From Alphaproteobacteria bacterium (GTDB lineage: Bacteria > Pseudomonadota > Alphaproteobacteria > Micavibrionales > Micavibrionaceae), in NCBI GenBank assembly GCA_021775915.1, contig JAJFGW010000018.1, forward strand, positions 62,001-126,000: a DNA stretch of 64,000 nt, given 5' to 3'. The notes under the pieces are model-generated. The model was not told the origin of the DNA, ran no database searches, and worked only from the letters and a program-made list of their open reading frames with translations. Position numbers and translations under genes: made by a program. Of the stretch, positions 52,031-60,650 are shown piece by piece; positions within the stretch are counted from its first letter, which is position 1, and each line of letters begins with the position of its first letter.

Positions 52031-53345
52031 ATAACAGAATATCCGGGTCATCATTCGGGGTGACAGCATTACGATCTGTATCAACGCTTATATAGTTTGC
52101 CATCAAACGCACATGCTTTTGCATATACCAGTTTAGACCGATGGTATAACTATCCATCTCGCCGCCCAGCACATTACCGTCGGAAACGTCTAGCGTACTA
52201 TAACGTCCAGCCAGCTCCCAAGCGCCCCAGCCTCCGTTTTTCGGATCAAAAGGACGGGCAGGCACGATCCGGCCAAAGGTACCACTGCTGGCCTTATAGG
52301 GCCTGCTCTCTCCTGTAATTGTCCAGGCTAGCTGAGCATAAGCGCCGCTGAAATCAAGATCGCTGTTCGTGCTATCACGATCGACATCAACTACAAAATA
52401 TTCGCCTTGGGCCGAAAATGGCCCGGTTACAAGCGCGGCTTCAAGTCCGTACAAATTAGCACTCTCCACATTGGCAAAGTTGGCCGACACTGAATCCGCT
52501 CTTTGAATAGAGTTTTCAGCCGTAGCATCAAAATCAAAGCTTTCATTGGCCTGGTCCGGCTTCCGGTGCGTTGCCGACGCGCCCAGATGCAAAATGACAT
52601 TTTCATCAATTACAGGGGCAAAAGTACCGCGCGCCGCCACAGACCATGCCTCGTCATCCGTGCTATTCGTGCCGGCCTCATCAACAAAAGCACCGCCGGT
52701 CAACGACCAGTTATCGCCATGGAAATAAGACGCCAGTCCAATAACTTCCCCGGTCCCAAAGGCCGAAACGGGAGCGGAGCGCTCAATAAAGGTAATATAA
52801 TTAGCGCTGGTAAGCTCTTCCATACTAAAGCCCGGTTTAAAGCTCCCCAAACGAATTTCAGTATTATCAAAGCCGGTATAATTCATATAAACGTCTTTGA
52901 AATTCACGCCCTCATTGGCAAAATCAACTTGAACTTTATAGCCAAAGTCCTTTGCCACAGTACCTTTCATACCCAGCCGGGCACGGCGAAACTCCGCCCC
53001 GTTCGGATGATCGGCGGCATCATCGCTAAACACAGCATAATCAAGATGAATGCGTCCAAAAGGCTGGAAAGAAAAATCACCATAAGAAAACTTCGGTGAT
53101 GGCCCCATCGTGATTTTAACATTATCAGCAGAAGCTTTTCCAGCAGAAGGTTTAATGCTGGCTACCAGCGCGGCCACTTCCGCCTTTTCCGTGGCACGAT
53201 CCTCTTTTAAAAGCTGGATTTCACCGGCCAGAAAACTGAGCTGTTCTTCTAAGGCCTTGATCCGGTCATCCTTTTCATCAGCAAAAGCAGCAGGAGCACT
53301 TAACAATACGCTCGCAAGGGCCGTCGTCAGTAACAATTTTTTCAT
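52008..53345 (-). CDS. OprP/OprO-type phosphate-selective porin
   Basis: Predicted outer-membrane 16-strand porin of 445 residues. A signal peptide (cut after AFA, residue 22) is followed by a short coiled coil (KDDRIKALEEQLSFLAGEIQ), common in OprP-like trimers, and the barrel start FSYGDFSFQPFGRIHLDYAV. EFRRARLGMKGTVAKDFGYK and the closing DPDILLFRAQVDF (terminal Phe) fit the family. It is directly downstream of a PiT-like transporter gene (4 nt), so the pair suits phosphate (or polyphosphate) uptake. Its 3' end overlaps GH13 by 23 nt. Phosphate selectivity is not shown by sequence. Confidence 0.88.
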   Translation of the reverse strand: MKKLLLTTALASVLLSAPAAFADEKDDRIKALEEQLSFLAGEIQLLKEDRATEKAEVAALVASIKPSAGKASADNVKITMGPSPKFSYGDFSFQPFGRIHLDYAVFSDDAADHPNGAEFRRARLGMKGTVAKDFGYKVQVDFANEGVNFKDVYMNYTGFDNTEIRLGSFKPGFSMEELTSANYITFIERSAPVSAFGTGEVIGLASYFHGDNWSLTGGAFVDEAGTNSTDDEAWSVAARGTFAPVIDENVILHLGASATHRKPDQANESFDFDATAENSIQRADSVSANFANVESANLYGLEAALVTGPFSAQGEYFVVDVDRDSTNSDLDFSGAYAQLAWTITGESRPYKASSGTFGRIVPARPFDPKNGGWGAWELAGRYSTLDVSDGNVLGGEMDSYTIGLNWYMQKHVRLMANYISVDTDRNAVTPNDDPDILLFRAQVDF

Positions 53346-53349
53346 GATT

Positions 53350-54315
53350 CTACATACCGTTTGGAATTAAAATATAGTGGATGCCCAAAACCAGACCGAC
53401 AGAAACACCAAGCCCGATCATCATTTTCAGGAAGTCTTTACCCACCAGCGGGAACACATAGCCAAAGTTATAAGTCGCCCTGTGTGCCGTAGCTATAGCA
53501 AGCTCACGCCCTGTCAACAACCCCACGAACACCCATGTAGTCGACATCGGGATATTGTTCAGCTCTTTGAAATAGAGAAGCAAAAGCGCATAAATAAAAT
53601 CAATAATCGTTGCCGAACGTATAAAACGCGAGCCTGTTTTTTCCAGCACTATTTCCTGAATTTTTCCGCCGTGGCTGTAGAAAATAAGGCCCAGCCACCC
53701 TGTTAAAACAAGGATAGCGCCAATCAACAGGGTAAAGGGCAATTCCCGTGGCAAGAATACGGCAATATTGGCCATATCGTGCGAAAGCCAGGTAAACCAA
53801 AGGAACCCGGTCGACATCCATTGTAATGTCCGCCAGTAAACCCGGTTGCCCTTTTTAACTGTATTAAACTTTTCATTGATAAAACGCGCCAAAACGATCC
53901 ACATCAGATAGGCCACCGTTGCCGCTAGCCCATAACCGATAATGCTTTTCACCAGCATTTTTTCCAGCACCACCGTTGAGGCAAACACCGACAGCACAAG
54001 GAAAGTCGTAGAAACCGGTATGCCTATCCGGGTCAGCAATACTAAAACCCCCGGCGCCGCCGCGTGATACCACTTAATTTCAACCGGCGGGATTTTATCC
54101 AGCCGCCCCCATGAAATATCGCCGTCATTAACGCTCCAGCCATATATCAGCGTAAAGGCCAGCACCGCACTCGCGGCTAGCCAAAGCCAGTACCATTTAA
54201 AAACTCTGGTATTAGACGCAATAAACGTCCCCAGAGTTTGCACTGAATCGTTGCCAATAACAGCATACGAAGCCAATAAAAAGCCCACGATGGCGTAGAT
54301 AGTCTGAATTTCCAA
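53350..54315 (-). CDS. PiT-family inorganic phosphate transporter-like protein
   Basis: An inner-membrane permease of 321 residues with about 9-10 hydrophobic segments. Two inverted PiT signature repeats are visible: GNDSVQTLGTFIAS with PVSTTFLVLS in the N-terminal half, and SHDMANIAVFLPR with IPMSTTWVFVGLLTGREL in the C-terminal half. It resembles inorganic phosphate/sulfate permeases but is shorter than PitA (about 500). Located 4 nt upstream of the OprP-like porin, same direction. It may carry phosphate or another oxyanion. No convincing Pho box is visible upstream of its start. Confidence 0.82.
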   Translation of the reverse strand: MEIQTIYAIVGFLLASYAVIGNDSVQTLGTFIASNTRVFKWYWLWLAASAVLAFTLIYGWSVNDGDISWGRLDKIPPVEIKWYHAAAPGVLVLLTRIGIPVSTTFLVLSVFASTVVLEKMLVKSIIGYGLAATVAYLMWIVLARFINEKFNTVKKGNRVYWRTLQWMSTGFLWFTWLSHDMANIAVFLPRELPFTLLIGAILVLTGWLGLIFYSHGGKIQEIVLEKTGSRFIRSATIIDFIYALLLLYFKELNNIPMSTTWVFVGLLTGRELAIATAHRATYNFGYVFPLVGKDFLKMMIGLGVSVGLVLGIHYILIPNGM

Positions 54316-54471
54316 GGGTTTAATCCTCTATTTTCTGGTTACTCAATAACCGTCATTTAAACCTAAAAAAAAACCAATACAAGTCGTGTTTTTTGCAGCG
54401 CAATAGGGTAAGGTCTTTGAATCCTCGGTATATGCACACCCCCCGCCCAACACTTTTTATCGAAAAAGAGT

Positions 54472-54500
54472 TTGACAGAAGCTCGTGCCATAATTATGGT
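54472..54500 (+). promoter_or_regulatory. Sigma70-type promoter of the ABC transporter operon
   Basis: TTGACA (54472-54477), 17-nt spacer, TATGGT (54495-54500), start near 54507, 41 nt before the ATG at 54548, which has GGGGGAGG upstream. Confidence 0.6.
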
Positions 54501-54547
54501 CACAAGATTATAACAATAAGAACAATTCTTGGGGGAGGCGCAAGGGA

Positions 54548-56302
54548 ATGAAAAACCCTTTCAAAAGTCTTAGCTATCACTTCGGTCTTCAGTCTGCTAT
54601 CGACGCAGGGTTTGCCTATAAGCGCAAACCTTTGACCCCTCTATCTCCAGCAAAAAGAAAAAAATTGATGGAAGATAGCTCTCTAACAACACCGCGCAGT
54701 AAAACGCGGGCGATTTTAGGAGTGCTCGCACCCTACGTGACAAAGGCCCCTACAAAAGAGCAAATTCTTGCTGCAACACTACTTGCCTCCTCTTTATACC
54801 TAAACAAGTTCTCCGTCAGTATGATGGTTGATTTTGGTAACTGGGTCGGCGCTCTTGGAAATACAGTTGTGCAACTTGTTCAAACAGTGGCAGTTGCCAG
54901 ACCCGATATTATTGGCGACATCATAGGAAACTATCCTTTATTACAGGACATGCTAGGAAATGATCAGCTTCTAAACGAAATGATGATGCAATTTCCTGAT
55001 GTAACAAAAACACTTTATGACCCTCAGTTTCAGGAAATAATAAAAGAAAATGAAGGCTTAAAAGAACTATTACAAAAAAACCCGACCATGGAAGATCTAT
55101 TTATGCAATATCCGGGGTTTGCAGAAAAGGTTTCAAGCAACCCTGAACTTCTTGAACAGCTTAGTTCATTTAGAGAAGATTTAGGCGGCAAGCTTCGGAA
55201 ACTACCCGGGGTTATAGAAAAATTATCCAATCTTGTTTATCTTTCCGGTGGCGCCTTTGTTGAAAATACATTCTCTTTTTTCAGCACAACGTTTAACAGT
55301 GCCGTTCAAGACATTAATATTTCTCAACTAATAGACAAGCCTCTGGAATCCATACAAGCTCTGAAAGATCCATGGAACGAGAAAACACAAGAGGCTTTGA
55401 GTAAGCTCTGGAACAGCAAGGACATGGCAACAATCGCGCTCAAATTTACGGGATCGGCGATAGCCAGCTATAAAGCAACACAATATTTGGTTCTGCGCTG
55501 GAGATCGTGGTCGACGGGTTACTACACAAGCAAATACACAATGGACAAAGCCTTTGCGCGCATCAAAAGCAGGTTCACGAACATTGATAACCCCGGACAG
55601 CGCCTTCAGGAAGATCCTGAAAAATTCACAGGGGCCAGCGTTTCATTGCTAACCGGAGCTGTATCTGCCGGACTGACGCTTGAGGCTTTTTCGGGTATGC
55701 TCTGGGGCATGGGACCCGTCGCAGGCGTACCCGGCGGATTTATGTGGATTGGCGTCGCTTACGCGGCCACCCTTTTAGGGTTAACAACAGTAGCCGGGCA
55801 TAACCTCCCTGGAATCTACCGTAACAAACAGCGCGTTGAAGCCAACTTGCGGCGCACGACGGATAGCATCCATAACAATGCAGAGCAGATTGCCTTAAAG
55901 AACAGTGAATCAACAGAAAAAGATCTGGTCAAAAAGCGTGTTATGCCCGTCATGCAGAACTCTCTGCGAGAAATCGGAGCACAGGTCAAACTGATTGTTG
56001 TCGATGCAACCATGGGAAATCTCTCCGTTCCTCTTCCTAAGCTCGTTGTAGCCTTTGCGGCTGTTGCCAGTGGTACGGCATCAATGGGAACAGTCGGAAC
56101 ACTTAACTATGCCTTCAACCGGGTAAACAGCGCGCTTAGTTTTCTTGTTGGCCGCTTTGAACAAATTTCGAACTGGATTGCTACGGCACAGCGGATGTAT
56201 GGGCAAGACAAAGCTACAGATGCTGCTCACTACATTGAGTTTGAAAAGCAACAGGCCAATTTACAACTCAATGCCGATCAACATAAACCTACGGCACCAT
56301 AG
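54548..56302 (+). CDS. SbmA/BacA-type ABC transporter membrane subunit with helical-repeat insertion
   Basis: A 584-residue inner-membrane protein with the ABC_membrane_2/SbmA-BacA core in its C-terminal half: LRWRSWSTGYYT at residues 316-327, then IDNPGQRLQED about residues 346-356, the signature of peptide transporters such as SbmA, BacA and human ABCD. An early membrane segment lies near residues 78-110. Between them (about 118-206) is an insertion of short helices with repeated N-P-x-L/M-like elements (NYPLLQDML, NPTMEDLFMQYPG, NPELLEQLS) resembling STI1-type chaperone repeats. A further segment (215-300) has additional amphipathic helices. Translocated substrate unknown. It forms an operon with the ATPase gene downstream (9 nt gap). 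Confidence 0.78.
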   Translation: MKNPFKSLSYHFGLQSAIDAGFAYKRKPLTPLSPAKRKKLMEDSSLTTPRSKTRAILGVLAPYVTKAPTKEQILAATLLASSLYLNKFSVSMMVDFGNWVGALGNTVVQLVQTVAVARPDIIGDIIGNYPLLQDMLGNDQLLNEMMMQFPDVTKTLYDPQFQEIIKENEGLKELLQKNPTMEDLFMQYPGFAEKVSSNPELLEQLSSFREDLGGKLRKLPGVIEKLSNLVYLSGGAFVENTFSFFSTTFNSAVQDINISQLIDKPLESIQALKDPWNEKTQEALSKLWNSKDMATIALKFTGSAIASYKATQYLVLRWRSWSTGYYTSKYTMDKAFARIKSRFTNIDNPGQRLQEDPEKFTGASVSLLTGAVSAGLTLEAFSGMLWGMGPVAGVPGGFMWIGVAYAATLLGLTTVAGHNLPGIYRNKQRVEANLRRTTDSIHNNAEQIALKNSESTEKDLVKKRVMPVMQNSLREIGAQVKLIVVDATMGNLSVPLPKLVVAFAAVASGTASMGTVGTLNYAFNRVNSALSFLVGRFEQISNWIATAQRMYGQDKATDAAHYIEFEKQQANLQLNADQHKPTAP

Positions 56303-56311
56303 GGAAAATTA

Positions 56312-57985
56312 GTGATGAAAAATGCTAAGAAAACTTCAGGTGATAACACCGCTGCCGAAGCAGAGGATTATAAAAAAATTCCTTACATAATGACCTCCTC
56401 AGACAAAGAAGGTGGCCATGACATTCAAATTAAAAACCTAACCGTTAGAATTCCTGATGACCATGGTAACAACGGCAGGGCTCTTACTGAAAATATAAAC
56501 TTAACGATCAAAAAAGGTGACAGGGTTATTCTAACCGGCGAGTCCGGATCAGGAAAAACAACTTTGGCAAAAGCCATTCTCAATCAATGGGATTACGGCT
56601 CTGGGCTTATTACAATGCCAGAGGGCATTAAGATTATTCTCATAGCACAACAAGCTTATTTTCCTGACACCACGCTTCGCAGTATCATGAATTTAATGCC
56701 CGACGATCAAGCTACATTTGCAGACAAAGACCTAACCAGAGTTTTGCAAAAAGTTGGGCTTGATACCTTAATTCAACATATTCCAGGACAACAGGTCGAA
56801 ATATTAATGGACGATCTGCTGGAAAAAGTTCCTGCCATTGTAAAAAGTTTCGCAGAAGACGGCGAGATATCCGACACTGGTTACAAAGCAATTAAACTCC
56901 AAATTTTCTCTCATATTGCGCCTCTGGTTAGCCAGCAATTCGAAGTTGTTCAATACACACCAGAAGCACAACGGAATTATTTCAAAGGGAAATTTAAAGA
57001 AGCATTAGAAAGCGCTCTCGGAAAAGCTTTGCCGCAAAACAAAATTGATGAATTAACAAAGTCCGTTCTTAATGAAATAGACATTGAGCTAACGCGTCCA
57101 TTATATAACCATCTGACAAAATCAATTCCCGATATGGCGCGAAAAAAACGTGGTAAAATATTTTCTCACACACAACAAAAAAATGATTTCCTAAGCCAGA
57201 AATTTAGCAAAAAAATGCAGAAACGATTAATCAGGTTTATTAACAATAAAGATACAGATGATAGCAACAGAGATATCAGAATCAATAAAGCCCAAACTGA
57301 ATACATAGTCAGCGCTATGTCACAAAATATGCGCGATGAACTCGACAAACACAACGAAAGCGTCTTACACGAATTGACAAATAAAACCATCGTGCGGCCT
57401 CTCGCAAAAGTTTTCAATAAACTAGCGCAACCATTAACAGAAAACATACCAACCAAGCTCAAAAAAACGCTTGGCACTATTTTCAATACAGTCTCCGCAC
57501 CTGTGCACTGGACAACGTTCTTAGCAACATGGTCGCTTAGAAAAGCATTCAATGTTGTTACATGGCCGCTTAAACCTTTCCAAATGACAACCCCGGCAGA
57601 AAACGTCCTTCATGACACGACTTATTTTATGACGCGCCAGGTTGTCACGGGAAGTCAGTTTAGCAACAGTGGGCGTCTATCAGGCGGACAAAAACAAAAG
57701 CTTCTGGCTGCGATTGGTTTATTACATGACGCCCAGTTATACGTATTTGACGAGCCCACAGCTTCTCTGGATCAGAGTACTGCCGAAGAAGTCTATGGCG
57801 GACTGATGAATTCAATTCAGAAGGACACCAGTGTCCTCTGTATAACGCACGATGAGTATCTCATTAAACACCACACACACCATGCACATCTGGCAAACCA
57901 AAAAATCACGGTAAAAGAAGTCAAACCTAACGATGCTTCAGCAGAAGTTTGCCCAACCTGCCCGCACGTGCCTAAAAGGCCTTAA
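56312..57985 (+). CDS. ABC transporter ATP-binding protein with about 280-residue insertion
   Basis: A 557-residue ATPase. Walker A GESGSGKTT is at residues 76-84, the Q-loop in IAQQAYFPDTTL at 111-122, the signature LSGGQKQ at 456-462, Walker B in YVFDEPTASLD near 475-485 and the switch His in CITHDE near 510. The Q-loop and signature are about 340 residues apart rather than roughly 50-60, so a large helical insertion (about 150-440) interrupts the helical subdomain. The insertion is rich in charged amphipathic helices and has a Trp-rich end (VHWTTFLATWSLRKAFNVV). Catalytic residues look complete. It follows the SbmA-like gene by 9 nt and its end overlaps the convergent gene by 4 nt. Confidence 0.8.
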   Translation: MMKNAKKTSGDNTAAEAEDYKKIPYIMTSSDKEGGHDIQIKNLTVRIPDDHGNNGRALTENINLTIKKGDRVILTGESGSGKTTLAKAILNQWDYGSGLITMPEGIKIILIAQQAYFPDTTLRSIMNLMPDDQATFADKDLTRVLQKVGLDTLIQHIPGQQVEILMDDLLEKVPAIVKSFAEDGEISDTGYKAIKLQIFSHIAPLVSQQFEVVQYTPEAQRNYFKGKFKEALESALGKALPQNKIDELTKSVLNEIDIELTRPLYNHLTKSIPDMARKKRGKIFSHTQQKNDFLSQKFSKKMQKRLIRFINNKDTDDSNRDIRINKAQTEYIVSAMSQNMRDELDKHNESVLHELTNKTIVRPLAKVFNKLAQPLTENIPTKLKKTLGTIFNTVSAPVHWTTFLATWSLRKAFNVVTWPLKPFQMTTPAENVLHDTTYFMTRQVVTGSQFSNSGRLSGGQKQKLLAAIGLLHDAQLYVFDEPTASLDQSTAEEVYGGLMNSIQKDTSVLCITHDEYLIKHHTHHAHLANQKITVKEVKPNDASAEVCPTCPHVPKRP

Positions 57986-58701
57986 TCCTTCTTCAGGAAC
58001 GCATCAATCGGATCGACAAAATCGTCCGGCACTTCGCCGTCCCCCATAGGTCTGGAGGGAGGCGCTTCTGATTCAGACTTAACTTCCGGCTCAGCTTCTG
58101 CTTCTGGCTCTAATTCCGGCTCTGAAACTGTCTCTGGTTCTACTTGCTGCGTCTCTTCCGCCACCGGCTCAGGAGGTGACACCACAGCATCAGGCTGCGC
58201 GTTATCAGCCTCTTCCGTATCAATCTTTATCTCCCCGGCAAGAGGCTGCTGCAATAAATGCACGATAGGAAGGACGGCCACAAAACTACCTATACCATAC
58301 CCACCCCAAACGGATATGCCAGCCATAAGGACTTTCTTCCAGGTAGGAACATCCCGCCCCACCATAACCAAAATCGTTAGCGCAATACCGACAAAAAGAG
58401 AAGGTGGAAGCCGCTCCACATAACTCATAATTTCAGCCGCATCTTCATTCCCTGCAAAAGGCATAAAAATAACGGCATCCATAGCCGATGTAACCAGCAT
58501 GAAAAAGAAAAGCGTCACAATCGCCTGCCCTCTGGTTTTTTTATCGTCCAGAGAATAAAAATCTTTGAAAACACTTACTTTAGGCCCGTCCGGCGGAATT
58601 TCACCGCGCGCAATCGCCTCTTTTTTGGCTTCATTCTTTTCAAGAATATTGTTCGCTATCTTTCGGGAGATAGGCTTTAGAATAATTTCGATGAGAGCCA
58701 T
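57982..58701 (-). CDS. Membrane protein with acidic Pro/Glu-rich tail
   Basis: A 239-residue protein with three hydrophobic segments (about residues 60-84, 98-116 and 124-150) and a long low-complexity tail (about 160-225) of repeating Pro-Glu dipeptides (PEPVAEETQQVEPE, then SEPELEPEAEAEPE). It ends DDFVDPIDAFLKKD. The N-terminal half holds Lys/Glu-rich soluble helices. It resembles no family I recognise. PE tails often act as extended spacers. It is convergent with the ABC ATPase gene (4-nt overlap) and divergent from the HIT-like gene. Function unknown. Confidence 0.68.
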   Translation of the reverse strand: MALIEIILKPISRKIANNILEKNEAKKEAIARGEIPPDGPKVSVFKDFYSLDDKKTRGQAIVTLFFFMLVTSAMDAVIFMPFAGNEDAAEIMSYVERLPPSLFVGIALTILVMVGRDVPTWKKVLMAGISVWGGYGIGSFVAVLPIVHLLQQPLAGEIKIDTEEADNAQPDAVVSPPEPVAEETQQVEPETVSEPELEPEAEAEPEVKSESEAPPSRPMGDGEVPDDFVDPIDAFLKKD

Positions 58702-58765
58702 AGAAGGAATCCCTTTCCCGTGAAATCAAAAAGGAAGAGGCATTGTAGCACATTTTTTATGATAA

Positions 58766-58794
58766 TTGACACCCTCAAAAAAATTATGTAATAC
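58766..58794 (+). promoter_or_regulatory. Sigma70-type promoter of the HIT-like gene
   Basis: TTGACA (58766-58771), 17-nt spacer, TAATAC (58789-58794), start near 58801 and ATG at 58829 with TTAGGA upstream. Confidence 0.6.
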
Positions 58795-58828
58795 TACTAG
58801 GATTGTGAAATATTAGGAATTACAGATA

Positions 58829-59566
58829 ATGGGCGATTACAAACCTCCTATAGCAGAGACAGAAGATTCAAAAATATCAGCGCATAACAAGGCACAAATG
58901 GCTCCTGGACACGCTTTTGCCGTGTCATCCCGTCATCAGGAAAAAGACAGCACATTAAAAGTTTTGAACGAAATAAGTACAAGCGGCCTACGCGGCTTAT
59001 TCAGCGACCTTGTCGCTCACGATGTTACAAAACCTGTCGACGGTAAAGGTTCACTCATTATATTCCACGCCATTAACGAAAATGACGAAGCCAATATTAC
59101 AAATTCAAAACTCTCCGCCCTGCATTTTCATGTTATCGCCGGACCTCTGGCCGAAGGACACGAACATATAGAACAGCAAAAAACATATGTGCCTCACCCC
59201 AACGCCAAAATAGCCGATGTTATTGAGGCGCACGCACAGGAAGAATGGCATGACAAAGGATTTGGCACCATTACCTGCGATAAAGACACAAGCGAAGCCG
59301 CCACCCACAAAATATTGGTCAATCCCGGCTACGATAATCTCGCCGCTTTTACGTCCGAAGCCTCAGACTTAGAAATAGAAGAATTTGCTCATAAAATGAT
59401 AACTTTGATAGAGCCCTTTGTAAAAGAATGCGAAGGTGGCACCCGGATCATTATCGACGAGCGCTATAACCCTGCAGGGTCACTGGCCGTACATTTCATC
59501 GGTGGTGAATACCTCGGACAGGAACCGGACAAAAAACACAGATGGTTCCAAAGTCCGGCACCTTAA
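58829..59566 (+). CDS. HIT-like protein with degenerate histidine triad
   Basis: A 245-residue soluble protein with features of the HIT superfamily. The N-terminal part has GHAFAVSSRHQEKDSTLKVL, the usual HIT strand and helix. SALHFHVIAGPL occurs near residue 97. The C-terminal part, GGTRIIIDERYNPAGSLAVHFIGGEYLGQ (seen as RIIIDERYN and SLAVHFIGGEYLG), matches the strand before the triad HxHxHxx, but only one histidine remains there. It may be an inactive or altered nucleotide hydrolase. Alone in its direction, with a good own promoter. It converges with the next gene across 9 nt. Confidence 0.6.
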   Translation: MGDYKPPIAETEDSKISAHNKAQMAPGHAFAVSSRHQEKDSTLKVLNEISTSGLRGLFSDLVAHDVTKPVDGKGSLIIFHAINENDEANITNSKLSALHFHVIAGPLAEGHEHIEQQKTYVPHPNAKIADVIEAHAQEEWHDKGFGTITCDKDTSEAATHKILVNPGYDNLAAFTSEASDLEIEEFAHKMITLIEPFVKECEGGTRIIIDERYNPAGSLAVHFIGGEYLGQEPDKKHRWFQSPAP

Positions 59567-59575
59567 AGAGCGCGG

Positions 59576-59830
59576 CTATTTTAAGTTCAAAGCAATGTTT
59601 TTGATTTCGGCTTCTATGGCTGGACGTTTCTCACCCATACCTTTTAACCCGGAAAAAGCCTCGTCAAAATTTTTCTTACTAATATCGGTAAGGTTAACAT
59701 CGCCCTGCTTGAGCAAGCAGCAGGCCGCCAACAATACATCACTGGCAAATTCGTCTTGACCATCCGCCTTCATTTCATAGACTTTAGCAAGAACTGCATC
59801 TCCAAAATTCTCGGCCAACTGGCTTTCCAT
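59576..59830 (-). CDS. Hypothetical protein
   Basis: An 84-residue soluble protein, not recognised. Start at the ATG at 59830 because AAGGGGA lies upstream; a longer frame to 59884 has none. It is all-helical, begins MESQLAENFGDAVL, with a central Cys-Cys pair (LLAACCLLKQGD) and a Lys-rich end. No membrane segment. Divergent from the ArsC-family gene (93 nt between starts). Confidence 0.55.
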   Translation of the reverse strand: MESQLAENFGDAVLAKVYEMKADGQDEFASDVLLAACCLLKQGDVNLTDISKKNFDEAFSGLKGMGEKRPAIEAEIKNIALNLK

Positions 59831-59923
59831 ACGTGTTCCCCTTAAAAAATTCAACGGACAAAAATATCTATTTAACATCATCAACCAATACAGTTAATAT
59901 TATGCTAAAAGGAATTGCAAACA

Positions 59924-60277
59924 ATGAAAATAGTCAAAATCTACGGCATCAAAAACTGCGACACGATGAAAAAAACTTTCAAATGGCTGGATAAAAAAGG
60001 CATAGCCTACAATTTTCATAACTACAAAAAGCAGGGCGTGGATGAAGAAGCCCTGCAACTGGCCATGACCCAACATGGATGGGAAACCGTTATCAACCGC
60101 CGCGGCACCACATGGCGGCAACTCCCAGATGATGTAAAAGAAAATATGAACGAGGCCGCAGCACTCACCATCGCCAAAGAAAACCCGAGCATTATCAAAC
60201 GTCCGCTGCTGGTGATCAGCGGTGAAACATATTTGGGGTTTAGTGAAGAGAGTTACAAAATCCTAACCAGCAAATAG
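59924..60277 (+). CDS. ArsC/Spx-family reductase (YffB-like)
   Basis: A 117-residue thioredoxin-fold protein of the ArsC/YffB group. The active-site region is IYGIKNCDTMKKTFKWL with one cysteine near residue 11, and the later NRRGTTWRQL and IKRPLLVISGETYLGFSEESY match YffB (the KRP and GF segments). The ATG at 59924 has AAGGA upstream; a TTG three codons earlier is an alternative. YffB-like proteins lack shown arsenate activity and may be glutathione-dependent reductases; arsenate reduction is not claimed. No other arsenic genes are nearby. Confidence 0.85.
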   Translation: MKIVKIYGIKNCDTMKKTFKWLDKKGIAYNFHNYKKQGVDEEALQLAMTQHGWETVINRRGTTWRQLPDDVKENMNEAAALTIAKENPSIIKRPLLVISGETYLGFSEESYKILTSK

Positions 60278-60296
60278 AAGACGTAAAAACAATCTG

Positions 60297-60635
60297 TTAA
60301 CTAAAAAATGTTGGTCGAGGTGGCAGGTTGTTATTCTTGATACAGCGACTGGAGTCTTCCATCCTTTTTCCTGACATACCGTTATCAGTCAAATACTTTT
60401 CACGCTCAAACACCAACTGATGATGGATTCCCGATCCCTTTAAAAGGTCGCGACACTTCTCTGCACTTACCTCCGGCGGTGGAGTAGCATCCTCTGGCCT
60501 AACGCCTTGGCGCACCTGTTGCACCATATGAGTAAAAACTGTGTTTAATAAATCAGAATCAGCAGCAGATAATTTCTGTTCTGGATCAATAAGGCGCTTT
60601 GCCAACACTTTAAATATAAGTTTAAGGTCCTTCAT
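60297..60635 (-). CDS. Hypothetical protein
   Basis: A 112-residue protein, not recognised. Helical N-terminal half (MKDLKLIFKVLAKRLIDPE, FTHMVQQVRQGVRPED), a Pro-rich linker (ATPPPEVS), then a cysteine-containing helix (EKCRDLLKGSGIHHQLVFERE) and a polar, Pro-rich tail (NNNLPPRPTFFS). AGGAGAGAGAA lies upstream of the ATG. It is 15 nt downstream of ivd in the same direction and so may be the last gene of that operon. Function unknown. Confidence 0.6.
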   Translation of the reverse strand: MKDLKLIFKVLAKRLIDPEQKLSAADSDLLNTVFTHMVQQVRQGVRPEDATPPPEVSAEKCRDLLKGSGIHHQLVFEREKYLTDNGMSGKRMEDSSRCIKNNNLPPRPTFFS

Positions 60636-60650
60636 TCTCTCTCTCCTAAC

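Noticed and set aside
54330-54360. Possible Pho box upstream of the PiT-like gene
   Set aside because: Only one degenerate half-site (CGTCAT) is visible rather than the tandem CTGTCAT pattern; a separate small inverted repeat GGTTA/TAACC here is also unconvincing.
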